Origin: Clostridiales bacterium | Lineage (GTDB): Bacteria > Bacillota > Clostridia > Christensenellales > Aristaeellaceae | Assembly (NCBI GenBank): GCA_024684375.1 | Contig: JAIKWZ010000018.1 | Coordinates: 124,001 to 188,000, forward strand | DNA: 64,000 nucleotides | Direction: 5' to 3' | Shown: positions 18,935 through 27,498 of the stretch, in pieces | Numbering within the stretch: position 1 is the first letter of the stretch | Layout of the letters: each line of letters begins with the position of its first letter | Position numbers and translations under genes: made by a program | The notes under the pieces: generated by a model | Databases searched by the model: none | The model's input: only the letters and a program-made list of their open reading frames with translations | Told to the model about the DNA's origin: nothing

Positions 18935-19339
18935 ATGAATTCATTTACCATGTGGCTTTACCGCTTCATGCAGGGGCGGAGGGGAACGGACGAGCTTTCG
19001 GTGGCTTCGTACCTTACAGGCCTGGCGATGTGGGTGCTCAATTTGTTCATCAGATCGTCAATACTGGGCATTATTTCCACCGCGCTGTGGGTCTGGGGCA
19101 TTTTCAGGATGCTGAGCCGCAATATTCCGGCGCGCGATAGGGAAAACCGCTGGTTTTTGGGCTGGTTCGCTCCACTTAAGACCAAAATCAAAAACGCTCG
19201 GACACGTTTCAAAAACCGGCACGTTTACCTGTATTACCACTGCCCGCAGTGCAAGGCGTGGCTCAGACTCCCACGCAACATAGGAGAAAAAACGGTCACC
19301 TGCTCCGCCTGCGGCGCCACGTTCAAGAAAAAGGCGTAA
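18935..19339 (+). CDS. Small membrane protein with C-terminal zinc ribbon
   Basis: A 134-residue protein. Two adjacent hydrophobic segments at about residues 26-57 suggest a membrane hairpin. The basic stretch at 65-95 is followed by a zinc-ribbon-like end: CPQCKAWLRLP and CSACGATFKK, four cysteines in two CxxC pairs. It lies between the GH38 gene and a DUF5685 gene, one base from the latter. Similar two-TM/zinc-ribbon proteins recur next to DUF5685 genes in Clostridia; no function is known to me. Confidence 0.8.
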   Translation: MNSFTMWLYRFMQGRRGTDELSVASYLTGLAMWVLNLFIRSSILGIISTALWVWGIFRMLSRNIPARDRENRWFLGWFAPLKTKIKNARTRFKNRHVYLYYHCPQCKAWLRLPRNIGEKTVTCSACGATFKKKA

Positions 19340-19340
19340 A

Positions 19341-20189
19341 GTGTTCGGCTATGTGCGCCCCAACGAAGAGACCCTGACCAAGGCCCAAAGGCAGAGGTTC
19401 CGCCAGGTGTACTGCGGCGTTTGCCATGAACTCAAGGACAGGGTAGGTTCGGCGGGAAGGCTGGTGCTTACTTTCGACGCGGCGTTCCTGGCGCTCACGC
19501 TGTGCGCGCTGTATGAGCCGGAGGAAGCAATAAAGCGGGACAGATGCCCCTCACACCCTCTGAAGCATCACGCTTACGCCGCTGACGGGATCATTTCATA
19601 CGCGGCTGACATGAACGTGATACTTTCATATCTGAGCGCCATCGATGCCAGACAGGACGGGGATTCGCGTTTGCGCCAGATGGCTGAAAGCAGGCTGAAA
19701 CAGGCGTTTCAGGCAGCCTGCGGGCGCTATCCCGAAAAGGCGGAAAAGATACAGAAGGCGCTGAATGACCTGTACGCGCTGGAAAAGAGCGGCTGCGAGG
19801 ACGTGGACGCGTTAAGCGGCTGTTTTGGACGCGTGACAGGGGAGTGCTTCGCCTTCCGGGACGATGTCTGGCAGGGCGGACTGTACCTGATGGGGCACGA
19901 TCTGGGGCGCTTCATCTACATAATGGATGCCTGGGATGACGTGAAAAAGGATTATCGCAAGGGCAGGTTCAACCCGTTTCTTAAACAAAAAGACTCGCCT
20001 GACTTTGATAAGCGGGTCAAGACCATGCTGGACACATATATCGCGCTTTCGGCGGAAGCGTTTGAGAAGCTGCCGATAGTGAAGGACGCGGAAATCATCC
20101 GCAACGTGCTTTATTCCGGCGTATGGACGCGCTATGCCATCAAGGCCGGAAAGACTGACGGAGAAAACACTCATGACAGACCCGTATAA
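19341..20189 (+). CDS. DUF5685-family protein
   Basis: A 282-residue helical protein of the DUF5685 type, recognised from its start [19 protein letters not shown] and the conserved [13 protein letters not shown] at about 29-41. Further features are [20 protein letters not shown], a second Cys/His-containing stretch ([10 protein letters not shown]) and [27 protein letters not shown] near 190-216. The D-x-x-x-D pattern in that helix resembles metal-diphosphate sites of isoprenoid-synthase folds, but this is only a visual impression. It starts at GTG 19341, one base after the preceding stop, and overlaps the J-domain gene by 17 nt. Function unknown. Confidence 0.85.
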   Translation: MFGYVRPNEETLTKAQRQRFRQVYCGVCHELKDRVGSAGRLVLTFDAAFLALTLCALYEPEEAIKRDRCPSHPLKHHAYAADGIISYAADMNVILSYLSAIDARQDGDSRLRQMAESRLKQAFQAACGRYPEKAEKIQKALNDLYALEKSGCEDVDALSGCFGRVTGECFAFRDDVWQGGLYLMGHDLGRFIYIMDAWDDVKKDYRKGRFNPFLKQKDSPDFDKRVKTMLDTYIALSAEAFEKLPIVKDAEIIRNVLYSGVWTRYAIKAGKTDGENTHDRPV

Positions 20190-20847
20190 GGTGTTGGGCA
20201 TTAGCCCCGGCGCCAGCGCGGACGAGGTCAAAAAGGCTTACCGCGCCATGGCAAAAAAATATCATCCCGACGTTAATCCCTCAAAGGAAGCGGAAGCGCG
20301 CATGAAGGAGATCAACGAAGCGTATGATATGATAGTCAACAATAAATACGACCCCAATGCTTCGGCGCGTCAGGGCGCGTATTCAGGGGCTTCCGGCGGA
20401 GGCACGGGCTACCGTACCACTTACGCGGATCCCTTCCAGGGCTTTGGATTCGGGCCGTTCGGAGGCTTTGGAGCGTATCAGGCGTATCAAAGCGAAGCCT
20501 GCGTACGCGCAAGGGAGCTGCTGAGCCAGGGCAGATACCGTGAGGCGCTGGATCTGCTGTATACGGAGCAAAACCGTGACGCGCTGTGGTTTTATTTGGC
20601 GGCGAAGGCGAATGAGGGGCTGGGCAACCGCCTGAACGCGCTGGATTACGCAAAAAAGGCTGCGGCTATGGAGCCCGGCAACCTGGAGTACGCCATGTAC
20701 GCTTCCCGTCTCGACCCGCAGGCGGCGGGAGGCCCCTCGCAAAGCTACCGCACGCGCCAGTTTATGCCAAGAAGCGGGCTGGGCGGGCTGGCAATGTGTC
20801 TTTTGTCCTACATTTGCTGCGGCAGGTTCGGGATATTTTGCTGCTGA
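20173..20847 (+). CDS. J-domain protein with TPR-like middle and Cys-rich tail
   Basis: A 224-residue J-protein, clearly distinct from DnaJ. The start at ATG 20173 ([10 protein letters not shown]) overlaps the DUF5685 gene. The J domain (2-62) has an intact HPD in [11 protein letters not shown] Gly/Phe/Tyr-rich linker (about 70-115) follows, then a helical segment resembling two TPRs ([34 protein letters not shown]). A hydrophobic, Cys-rich tail ends it ([13 protein letters not shown]), which could anchor it in the membrane. It probably recruits DnaK to whatever the two genes before it do. Its last 40 bases overlap the convergent lgt gene. Confidence 0.88.
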   Translation: MTDPYKVLGISPGASADEVKKAYRAMAKKYHPDVNPSKEAEARMKEINEAYDMIVNNKYDPNASARQGAYSGASGGGTGYRTTYADPFQGFGFGPFGGFGAYQAYQSEACVRARELLSQGRYREALDLLYTEQNRDALWFYLAAKANEGLGNRLNALDYAKKAAAMEPGNLEYAMYASRLDPQAAGGPSQSYRTRQFMPRSGLGGLAMCLLSYICCGRFGIFCC

Positions 20848-21755
20848 TCCGGCCTTTTTGAACAGTACAGGCGGATAAAAATCATGATCCCAAATATGAA
20901 TACTGTCGGCGCGGAACAGTACAGCCACAGTTGAGGCAGCAGCGTCAGCGCCGATAATACTGACAAGACTGCCCCTGACGCGCAGAGGATAAGCGCGTAC
21001 AAGGGGCGGTTTGCTTTTTTTAGCAGGATAAGCGCGGCAGAGCTCAGCGCCAGAACGCTCACGAGCTGGCTCGCGCGCACGGGACCCAGGTACAGCGAAT
21101 CCGTGCGAAGGCCTTCGACCATAGCGCGCTCGAAGCCGTACATGAGCAGGTAGAACAGAGTGCCCGCTCCTTTTTTTATGAAACGCTGTTTTGAAGGGAG
21201 CACGCAGGCGATAAGGAAGATCAGCACGCACCAGACGGATTCGTAAAAGAACGCCGCCGCGTGCCAAAGTCCGTCCTGCGGGATATATACGGCAATGGGA
21301 AAAAACCGAAGCGCCGGACTCACTTCGATCCCGTATGCTTCCTGATTGACAAAATTCCCCCAGCGTCCAATGCCCTGGGCAAGGGCGACGCAGGGCAGAG
21401 CCAGATCCGTCCAGCGGAGGAAAACGCCTTTTTTTATGCGGCACAGTATAAAAGCGGCCAGTGCGCCCAGCAGTATCCCGCCGTAAATACCAAGCCCGCC
21501 TCCGCGCAGGTCAAGCACCTCGGAAAAACTGGCGAACTCGTCCGGGTGCAAAAGCACATAGTAGGCGCGGGCTCCTATGAGCCCGAACGGCAGGGCGACG
21601 AGGGCTATATCCAGGGCGGTATCTTTTTCGAGCCCCAGCGCCTTTTCACGCCGGGACGCGGCCGCCACGGCAAGCATCGCGCCCGCGGCTATAATGAGCG
21701 CGTAATAATACACGCTGAAACCGAATATGTCGACGGATCTGGAAGTGAAGCGCAT
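20808..21755 (-). CDS. lgt: Prolipoprotein diacylglyceryl transferase
   Basis: A 315-residue polytopic membrane enzyme that transfers diacylglycerol to the lipobox cysteine of prelipoproteins. The signature [15 protein letters not shown] is present near residues 130-144, along with [26 protein letters not shown] and the [16 protein letters not shown] region. ATG 21755 has GGAGG 7 nt upstream; codons in frame before it lie over the promoter. The protein is longer than the common 250-280 residues, with two extra hydrophobic segments after about 255. LspA, which acts next, is encoded 3 kb away. Confidence 0.95.
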   Translation of the reverse strand: MRFTSRSVDIFGFSVYYYALIIAAGAMLAVAAASRREKALGLEKDTALDIALVALPFGLIGARAYYVLLHPDEFASFSEVLDLRGGGLGIYGGILLGALAAFILCRIKKGVFLRWTDLALPCVALAQGIGRWGNFVNQEAYGIEVSPALRFFPIAVYIPQDGLWHAAAFFYESVWCVLIFLIACVLPSKQRFIKKGAGTLFYLLMYGFERAMVEGLRTDSLYLGPVRASQLVSVLALSSAALILLKKANRPLYALILCASGAVLSVLSALTLLPQLWLYCSAPTVFIFGIMIFIRLYCSKRPDQQQNIPNLPQQM

Positions 21756-21786
21756 GAGTGCCTCCGAGCCTGCAGTTAACAGAAAA

Positions 21787-21815
21787 ATTATAGATGGGCT
21801 TGCAGGGAATGTCAA
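21787..21815 (-). promoter_or_regulatory. Sigma-A promoter of lgt
   Basis: On the minus strand TTGACA (21815-21810), 17-nt spacer, TATAAT (21792-21787): a perfect consensus. It stands back to back with the promoter of the opposite operon. Confidence 0.93.
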
Positions 21816-21831
21816 GATAACAAAATCATTA

Positions 21832-21860
21832 TTGAAATAAGCCCATAAATGCTGTATAAT
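21832..21860 (+). promoter_or_regulatory. Sigma-A promoter of the sepF-lspA operon
   Basis: TTGAAA (21832-21837), 17-nt spacer, TATAAT (21855-21860), 36 nt before the TTG start of the first gene. Confidence 0.9.
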
Positions 21861-21896
21861 ATATTCGTGTAAGTATGCAAGCAGGAGGTGTGCCGT

Positions 21897-23075
21897 TTGA
21901 AGATCCGCGTGACGGGGCGTTTCTATCTCGTGCTGCTGCTTATCGCGCTGATAGTCGTGTTCATTTTCCGGGGCAGCATTTTCGCCTCCAGCGAGGTCAC
22001 GGTGATCTATCAGGGCACCGCCAGCGACACCCGAAGGGTCAAGGGCGTAGTCGTCCGCGACGAGGACGTGGTCAGCGAAGGGCAGGTCGCCAGGGTGGAC
22101 TTTCGGGCCACGGAGCTTACGCTTGTCAGAAGCGGAGAAGTGTGCGCGAACGTCTACACCATGGAGTACTCCACCCGCCTGATCAACGAGCTCAACAACA
22201 CGCGCAAAAACATTCAGGCATACCATAAGATCGTGCTGGGCAACGAGCTGGACGCGCAGCTGGAGGTTTTGAACCTTAATGTGCACCAGCGCGCGGAAGA
22301 GCTTAAAAGCCTTGTAAAAGGCAAGACCCAGGGCGACCTTAACCGCATGGTCAGGCTGCTCACCGAGTCAATGGAAATCAGGCGCACCTACATGAGCCAG
22401 AACCGGCGCAGTGACAGCAAGCTCATAAAGTATTATGACGACGAAAACCAGCGCCTGAACGCCATCTCAAGCTGGCAGCTGCCCAAGTCTGCCCCCCGGG
22501 ACGGACTGGTGTCCTTCTATCTGGACGGGTACGAGGACGCGCTCAACCAACGCACCGTGTCATCTCTTGAGATAGGCGATGTGCGTACGGTTCTGCAGGG
22601 CGGCAGCCTGAAGGTCGCTTCATCCAAGGCAGCCGCCAACGTGTTCCGCGTTATGGATCAGAACCACTGGTACATAGTGCTCATCGCAGACGACGGCAAA
22701 TGGAACCCGACTCTGGACACAAAGTATTCGTTTGTGCTGAAAGGTTACGACGAACTGGCGTATGAGGGCACGGTCACCAGGGTGATCAAAAACGGATCTA
22801 CCGTAATGGCCACGCTGGAGGTCAGGCAGCCGATAGGTCCTCTGGCTTACGCGCGCAGCGGTGATGTAACTATCGGCGCAAATATGGATGGGCTGATAGT
22901 CAGCCGCAAGGCGGTGTCTACCGTGAGCGGACAGACGGGGGTATGGCTCTACGACGTGCCCGGAGGCACCTTCGTGCCCATAGAAATACTGACTTATCGC
23001 TCTGACGGCACCGTGCTGTTCACGCCCCTTGTTGAAGGAGTGCTGTCCCAGGGCGTGCAGGTGCTTATCAAATAG
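21897..23075 (+). CDS. HlyD-like membrane-anchored protein of a division cluster
   Basis: A 392-residue protein with one N-terminal transmembrane helix (FYLVLLLIALIVVFIFRG, about residues 7-24). The outer region has a biotinyl-lipoyl-like opening (VVVRDEDVVSEGQVARVDF), an alpha-helical hairpin (about 105-185) and a beta-barrel C-terminus (VTIGANMDGLIVSRKAV, GVWLYDVPGGTFVPIEI), the layout of HlyD/RND adaptor proteins. The start is TTG 21897 because AGGAGG ends 8 nt before it. It is the first gene before sepF. No partner ABC or RND transporter is nearby, so a structural or wall-linked role in division is as likely as export. Confidence 0.75.
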   Translation: MKIRVTGRFYLVLLLIALIVVFIFRGSIFASSEVTVIYQGTASDTRRVKGVVVRDEDVVSEGQVARVDFRATELTLVRSGEVCANVYTMEYSTRLINELNNTRKNIQAYHKIVLGNELDAQLEVLNLNVHQRAEELKSLVKGKTQGDLNRMVRLLTESMEIRRTYMSQNRRSDSKLIKYYDDENQRLNAISSWQLPKSAPRDGLVSFYLDGYEDALNQRTVSSLEIGDVRTVLQGGSLKVASSKAAANVFRVMDQNHWYIVLIADDGKWNPTLDTKYSFVLKGYDELAYEGTVTRVIKNGSTVMATLEVRQPIGPLAYARSGDVTIGANMDGLIVSRKAVSTVSGQTGVWLYDVPGGTFVPIEILTYRSDGTVLFTPLVEGVLSQGVQVLIK

Positions 23076-23099
23076 TATTATTGCGAGGAATTGCTTCAC

Positions 23100-23606
23100 A
23101 TGGCGGATTTAAGCCGGTTGACGGCTGTTTTGCAAAAGCTTAAGCTTGTAAGGGTCGAGGACGACGATTATTCCGACGACATTCCCGGCGGTTACACTCA
23201 GCCCCGCAGGCAGCAGGAGTCCAGCCTCTACGAGGACGCCTATGCCCGTTCAAGGGGCCAGCAGGCCCGGCGCGAGGCAAGGCAGACTTCACGCAGAAGC
23301 GGGAGCGCTTCCATTCAGCCGCAGAGAGAAAGCTCAAGGCCTGTGTCCCGCCCCGATACGATGGTTTACTACATCAGTCAGCTGGGCGAGTGCGCTGAGG
23401 TCATAAAGGATATCATCGCCGGCACCAGCGCGGTCATCAATTTTGACGGCGCGGACGATTTTACTGCCCAGCGCATCATAGACACTTTGGCGGGGGCGGC
23501 TTTCGCCCTGAACGCCAAAGTCAGGAAAATAACGGACAACACCTACTTTATCGCTCCAAAAAATGTGAACGTGAATATGTCCCGCCACATCGAAAGGAGA
23601 TACTGA
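23100..23606 (+). CDS. sepF: Cell division protein SepF
   Basis: A 168-residue protein that binds FtsZ and membranes during septation. The N-terminal helix ADLSRLTAVLQKLKLV can act as the membrane-targeting amphipathic segment. A polar, Arg/Gln-rich linker follows to about 80, then the conserved SepF domain with SAVINFDGADDFTAQRIIDTLAGAAFALNAK (shown by parts: VINFDG near 116, RIIDTLAGA near 129) and DNTYFIAPKNVNV at the end. ATG 23100 has GAGGAA 10 nt upstream; a TTG at 23091 is inside that region. Confidence 0.93.
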   Translation: MADLSRLTAVLQKLKLVRVEDDDYSDDIPGGYTQPRRQQESSLYEDAYARSRGQQARREARQTSRRSGSASIQPQRESSRPVSRPDTMVYYISQLGECAEVIKDIIAGTSAVINFDGADDFTAQRIIDTLAGAAFALNAKVRKITDNTYFIAPKNVNVNMSRHIERRY

Positions 23607-23607
23607 C

Positions 23608-23904
23608 ATGCTGACTTTCGGCGCGAGGCTGTCCATAAGCACCATACCGCGCATATTGATCACATTGATCTCACTGTTTGAGCTGCTGGTGGTGCTCCGA
23701 GTGATCGTGAACCTGTTTTTGAGGATCACGCAGGGCGAGGGCGGCCGCATAAGCTACACGCTTGAAAAACTGACCGACCCTGTGCTGTTCCCTATACAGA
23801 GATCCATGGGCGGGATCATTTCCTCCACAGGCATAGACTTTTCGCCCGCTGTGGCGATAGTGCTGTGCGAGGTGCTTTCCTGGCTCATAAAGCTTATCTT
23901 TTAG
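23608..23904 (+). CDS. YggT-family membrane protein (YlmG-like)
   Basis: A 98-residue protein with two hydrophobic segments (about residues 14-36 and 79-98) joined by the family motif LTDPVLFPIQRSM. In Bacillota this gene sits between sepF and divIVA, as here, and is linked with septum or chromosome organisation. AAAGGAGA precedes the ATG. Its exact activity is not established. Confidence 0.9.
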   Translation: MLTFGARLSISTIPRILITLISLFELLVVLRVIVNLFLRITQGEGGRISYTLEKLTDPVLFPIQRSMGGIISSTGIDFSPAVAIVLCEVLSWLIKLIF

Positions 23905-23970
23905 GGGCTTCTCCGCGCCAAGTGCGCGTAAAGATACATAGATACAAATAATACCGAAAGGATGGACAAT

Positions 23971-24525
23971 ATGGCTATTACAGATAACGACATCAGAATG
24001 AAGGAATTCCCGATCGTAAAAAACGGGTACGACGTGGACGAGGTGGGAGAGTTTCTTGACGAGCTGGCGGACCAGACACAGGAGCTTGGCGAGGCCAACA
24101 TGAACCTGCTCAAAGAGGTGGAGAGCCTGAAAGCCCAGCTTGAGGCGCTCAAAAAGGATGAGGCCGATGAAAAGGCGCAGAAAGCTGTCAACGCCCCCAT
24201 GGTGAAGGAAGAAGGCGCGGTCACTTTCAACGAGCCCAGCTACTTCAAAAATCTTGAGACCACTCTCAGGGAGACGCTGATCTCTGCCCAGCGCATCGCG
24301 GACGAGACTATCGACGACGCCCGCAAAAAGGCGCGCAAGATCGTTGCGGACGCCGAAGAGCAGGCCGCCGGTATAGAGGCTGCCAGCCAGCAGAGGCTTT
24401 CCGAGATCCGTCAGGATTACGAAACGATCAAAAACGCCGGGGAAGAGTATCACAAGAATTTCTCCGCCCTGGTGGAAGGTCAGGCGAAGCTGCTCAAGGA
24501 CAGCCCCCTGTATTCTCACGAATAA
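23971..24525 (+). CDS. divIVA: DivIVA-domain septum-site protein
   Basis: A 184-residue coiled-coil protein. It has the N-terminal DivIVA membrane-binding motif in shifted form (DIRMKEFPIVKNGYDVDEVGEFLDEL, by pieces: FPIVKNGYDVDEV near 11-23), a first coiled coil at about 25-70 and a second at about 90-165. The start at ATG 23971 is chosen because GAAAGGA overlaps the earlier ATG at 23962. DivIVA proteins mark negatively curved membrane at septa and poles. It follows yggT by 66 nt in the same operon. Confidence 0.9.
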   Translation: MAITDNDIRMKEFPIVKNGYDVDEVGEFLDELADQTQELGEANMNLLKEVESLKAQLEALKKDEADEKAQKAVNAPMVKEEGAVTFNEPSYFKNLETTLRETLISAQRIADETIDDARKKARKIVADAEEQAAGIEAASQQRLSEIRQDYETIKNAGEEYHKNFSALVEGQAKLLKDSPLYSHE

Positions 24526-24548
24526 ACCTGCTTCCGCGCTATTTTTTC

Positions 24549-24590
24549 CCCTCTGGGCTTAAGAGTTCAGAGGGTGTTGTTGTATGTTTG
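24549..24590 (+). terminator. Possible weak terminator between divIVA and lspA
   Basis: CCCTCTG (24549-24555) pairs with CAGAGGG (24568-24574), 12-nt loop, then a T/G-rich run (TGTTGTTGTATGTTT). It would reduce rather than stop transcription into lspA. Confidence 0.45.
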
Positions 24591-24597
24591 AAAGGCA

Positions 24598-25050
24598 ATG
24601 AAGACTAATAATCTGTGCGTCGCCGCGCCTGTGTTCGTGATACTGTCCGCGCTGATCGCCCTTTCGCGCCGTCTGGTCGAAGTGTATGAAGGAGACGGAA
24701 CGCTGTTAAGGGGACTTGTTTCCCTGCGTGTCAGCCGCAATCCCGGGGCGGCGTTCGGGCTGTTTTCAGGCACGCCTGTGATCGCCTTGATCCTTGGGAC
24801 CGCGGCGCTTCTGGCGCTGACGGGATATATTCTGTTCGGGCGTCTCAGCGCGTTTCAGGCGGGCTGTCTTGCTTCCACGCTGGCGGGAGGCGCGGCCAAC
24901 TTGTACGAAAGGTTCATGCTTGGCGCGGTGACGGACTGGATAAGCCTTGACTTTATCAGTTTTCCATCATTTAATACTGCGGACATCTGCGTGTCGCTGG
25001 GCATGGTACTGTTCGCTGTCTCCCTTGTTTTCGGGAAGAAAGGCGCGTAA
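24598..25050 (+). CDS. lspA: Lipoprotein signal peptidase (signal peptidase II)
   Basis: A 150-residue membrane aspartyl protease that removes signal peptides from diacylated prolipoproteins. Four hydrophobic segments are visible. The catalytic pair is D113 in VTDWI and D129 in FNTADI, each within the expected conserved block. The usual GGALGNLIDR block reads AGGAANLYERF here, a mild deviation. NPGAAFGLF near 48-56 is also conserved. GAAAGG precedes ATG 24598. The stop abuts the rluD start. Confidence 0.93.
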   Translation: MKTNNLCVAAPVFVILSALIALSRRLVEVYEGDGTLLRGLVSLRVSRNPGAAFGLFSGTPVIALILGTAALLALTGYILFGRLSAFQAGCLASTLAGGAANLYERFMLGAVTDWISLDFISFPSFNTADICVSLGMVLFAVSLVFGKKGA

Positions 25051-25944
25051 ATGGAGCTGGTTTCGGACAAGATCGCGCGCCTGGACATATTTATTTCCGA
25101 GAATGCTTCGGTCAGCCGTTCCCGGGCGGAAACGCTGATAAAGCGTGGCATGGTGAGCGTAAACGACGTTGTGCGCGCCAAAGCGGGGTACGAGCTGAAA
25201 CCCGGAGACCGGGTGGCGTATACGCTTCCCGCTCCCGAGCCCACGGATATCCTGCCCCAGGACATACCGCTTAAGATCGTGTATGAGGATGAGTGCCTCG
25301 CGGTGGTGTACAAGCCCTCGGGCATGGTGGTGCATCCGGCTCCGGGCAATCCGGACGGCACTATGGTCAACGCGCTTCTGTCTGCGCTTAACAGCCTGAG
25401 TCTTGTGGGAGGGGTAGAGCGCCCCGGCATCGTCCACCGCATAGACAGGGACACCAGCGGTCTGCTGCTGGTAGCGAAAAACGACGCCGCGCACAGGAGC
25501 CTGTCTGAGCAGATCGCCGCGCACAGCGTGGAGAGGATATACAAGGCAATAGTGTGCGGACACTTCAGGGAAAGCGAGGGACAGGTGGATGCGCCTATAG
25601 GACGGCATCCCACCGACCGAAAGAAGATGGCCATAGTCCAGAGTGGACGCCCGGCGCTGACCAACTGGCGGGTGCTGGAAGAACTGAAGGGCGCGAGCCT
25701 GATAGAGTGCAGGCTTACCACCGGGCGCACTCACCAGATCAGGGTGCATATGGCGTCGCTCAACCATCCCGTGCTGGGAGATCCCGTATACGGCTTTAAA
25801 AAACCGCCGTACGCCGTCGAAGGCGGCCAGCTGCTCCACGCGGGGGTGATAGGCTTTGTGCACCCTGTCACGGGAGAGCGCATGCGCTTTGAGGCTGAGC
25901 CGGAACCGCGGTTTGCATTCTGGCTGCAAAAACTCAGGCAATAG
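25051..25944 (+). CDS. RluD-family 23S rRNA pseudouridine synthase
   Basis: A 297-residue enzyme. An S4 RNA-binding domain (about residues 8-65: RLDIFISENASVSRSRAETLIKRG in two parts) precedes the catalytic domain. The nucleophile Asp132 is in HRIDRDTSGLLL, and GRTHQIRVH near 228-236 is the second family motif. It directly follows lspA, a classic Bacillota arrangement (ylyB position). The exact target uridine cannot be assigned from sequence. Confidence 0.94.
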   Translation: MELVSDKIARLDIFISENASVSRSRAETLIKRGMVSVNDVVRAKAGYELKPGDRVAYTLPAPEPTDILPQDIPLKIVYEDECLAVVYKPSGMVVHPAPGNPDGTMVNALLSALNSLSLVGGVERPGIVHRIDRDTSGLLLVAKNDAAHRSLSEQIAAHSVERIYKAIVCGHFRESEGQVDAPIGRHPTDRKKMAIVQSGRPALTNWRVLEELKGASLIECRLTTGRTHQIRVHMASLNHPVLGDPVYGFKKPPYAVEGGQLLHAGVIGFVHPVTGERMRFEAEPEPRFAFWLQKLRQ

Positions 25945-26027
25945 CGGGAACGTATTGGCGGCGCAGCACCTGCTTCAGTCCTCCCTCAGCTGATAATATG
26001 AGCAGCTTTTTGTAAGTCAAACGATGG

Positions 26028-26057
26028 ATCGCCGTTCGGAAGGACGGCGGTTTTTTT
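26028..26057 (+). terminator. Rho-independent terminator after rluD
   Basis: CGCCGT (26030-26035) pairs with ACGGCG (26044-26049), followed by seven T residues (26051-26057). It ends the division-cluster operon. The rest of the 174-nt gap holds only the next promoter. Confidence 0.88.
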
Positions 26058-26059
26058 GC

Positions 26060-26088
26060 TTGAAAACCTTGTTTGAACAGATTATAAT
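26060..26088 (+). promoter_or_regulatory. Sigma-A promoter of the GH27 gene
   Basis: TTGAAA (26060-26065), 17-nt spacer, TATAAT (26083-26088). It begins immediately after the terminator U-tract of the upstream operon. Confidence 0.9.
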
Positions 26089-26118
26089 AAACTGAGAAAA
26101 ACACTGGAGGTATAAGCT

Positions 26119-27243
26119 ATGCTGGTAAACACACCCCCTATGGGCTTTAACACCTGGAATACTTTCGGGGAAAACATCTCAGACGCGCTGATACGCGAGA
26201 CTGCGGACGCCATGGTCGAGAAGGGTCTGGACAAGGCGGGCTACAAGTACGTGGTCATAGACGACTGCTGGAGCCTGAAGGAAAGGGACAAAGTGACCCG
26301 CCGCATAGTGCCCGACCCCAAGAAGTTCCCGGAAGGCATGAAAGCGCTTAGTGACTACGTGCATTCCAGGGGCCTTAAGCTTGGCATGTACTCCTGCGCG
26401 GGCCAGCGCACCTGCGCGGATTACCCGGGCAGCTTTGACCACGAGTATCTGGACGCACGTACCTTCGCGGAGTGGGGAGTGGATTTTCTGAAATACGATT
26501 ACTGCTACCATCCGCGCTATATCGAGGGAGAGCTGCTGTACAGGCGCATGGGTATGGCGCTGAAGGAATCCGGAAGGGATATACTGTTTTCCGCCTGCCA
26601 GTGGGGCACCGAAGACGTGTGGAACTGGATACGTGCCACGGGCGCCCATATGTTCCGCTCCACCGGGGACATCATAGACAGTCCTGAAAGCTTTAAAAAG
26701 ATACTCATTTCCCAGATCGGCCGCTTTTCCCAGTCCGGTTCCCAGTGCTTTAACGACATGGATATGCTGACCGTTGGCATGTACGGCAAAGGCAACGTAG
26801 GAGCGGGCGGCTGCACATTGGGCGATTACCAGAGCCAGTTCGCCCTTTGGTGCATGTGCGGAGTGCCGCTCATGCTGGGCTGCGACGTAAGAAGCATGGA
26901 CGCAGAGATACTTAAGCTCGTGACGGATCCCCGGCTTATCGCGATAAATCAGGATAAAGAGTGCCGCCAGCCCATGTTCCTGGGCAATGCGGAAAAGGAA
27001 GACAAGCTGGTGGTGTTCAAGCACCTGGAAAATGGCTACGCCGTTGCCTTCATAAACTTCTCAGAGCGGGACAGGGATATGTCACTGAGCTTCACGGATG
27101 TGGGACTGACCGCTGCCAGCGGCATGGGCTTTGAGTTCACGCCGGTGATCGGGGAGTTGTCCGGTAAATATCTGGAATACGTGAGTCTGGTCGTGCCGCC
27201 CCGCTCCTGCGTGGTGGCGCTGGCAAATACATTCCGGGCGTGA
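26119..27243 (+). CDS. Alpha-galactosidase, glycoside hydrolase family 27
   Basis: A 374-residue retaining glycosidase. TPPMGFNTWNTF at the N-terminus, VIDDCWS near 46-52 and the nucleophile Asp127 in LKYDYC are standard GH27 signatures; the acid/base is Asp184 in RSTGDI. The barrel is followed by a short C-terminal beta-sandwich. There is no signal peptide, so it is probably cytosolic and acts on imported galactosides such as raffinose-type or galactomannan oligosaccharides. GGAGG precedes ATG 26119 and a strong promoter lies 31 nt further up. Confidence 0.95.
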   Translation: MLVNTPPMGFNTWNTFGENISDALIRETADAMVEKGLDKAGYKYVVIDDCWSLKERDKVTRRIVPDPKKFPEGMKALSDYVHSRGLKLGMYSCAGQRTCADYPGSFDHEYLDARTFAEWGVDFLKYDYCYHPRYIEGELLYRRMGMALKESGRDILFSACQWGTEDVWNWIRATGAHMFRSTGDIIDSPESFKKILISQIGRFSQSGSQCFNDMDMLTVGMYGKGNVGAGGCTLGDYQSQFALWCMCGVPLMLGCDVRSMDAEILKLVTDPRLIAINQDKECRQPMFLGNAEKEDKLVVFKHLENGYAVAFINFSERDRDMSLSFTDVGLTAASGMGFEFTPVIGELSGKYLEYVSLVVPPRSCVVALANTFRA

Positions 27244-27428
27244 AGTGCGTTTTATGCGGAGGCAGAGTCACTCCGGACGACGCAGGGCTCACGAAAAAGC
27301 TGATAAACCGCGCCAAAGAAGACTTTCTGTGCAGAGAATGCCTGAAAAAGGAATTCAAGCTCTCTGACGCGCAGCTTGACCGGCTGGTTGAAAACTTCAG
27401 GAAAGCAGGGTGCACCCTGTTCAAATGA
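27240..27428 (+). CDS. Small conserved zinc-ribbon protein
   Basis: A 62-residue protein with CVLCGG at residues 3-8 and CREC at about 32-35, giving two CxxC pairs for one zinc, then a basic helical C-terminus ending GCTLFK. Small proteins of this pattern, with a LTKKLINR segment and a terminal FRxxGCTLF, are widespread in Clostridia without assigned function. It starts at GTG 27240, overlapping the GH27 stop by four bases, so it is translationally coupled. Confidence 0.8.
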   Translation: MKCVLCGGRVTPDDAGLTKKLINRAKEDFLCRECLKKEFKLSDAQLDRLVENFRKAGCTLFK

Positions 27429-27439
27429 CGGATATCTCA

Positions 27440-27490
27440 GTCATAAACAAAGAACAGCCCGGGCGATGTTTTCGCCCGGGCTGTTCGATT
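27440..27490. terminator. Bidirectional terminator between convergent genes
   Basis: A perfect 15-bp stem (27452-27466 with 27472-27486, loop TGTTT). On the minus strand it is followed by TCTTTGTTTATG, a usable U-rich run; on the plus strand the run is poor. It separates the zinc-ribbon gene from the convergent secreted-protein gene. Confidence 0.8.
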
Positions 27491-27498
27491 ATAAGGCG

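Noticed and set aside
19416-19440. CGVCH in the DUF5685 protein as a haem-c CxxCH site
   Set aside because: The protein has no signal peptide or export helix, and cytochrome c maturation needs an exported apoprotein. The motif is part of a conserved DUF5685 block with no known haem.
21261-21779. 172-codon plus-strand frame opposite lgt
   Set aside because: It runs antisense to a well-supported membrane-protein gene, lacks a ribosome site and has no recognisable domain.
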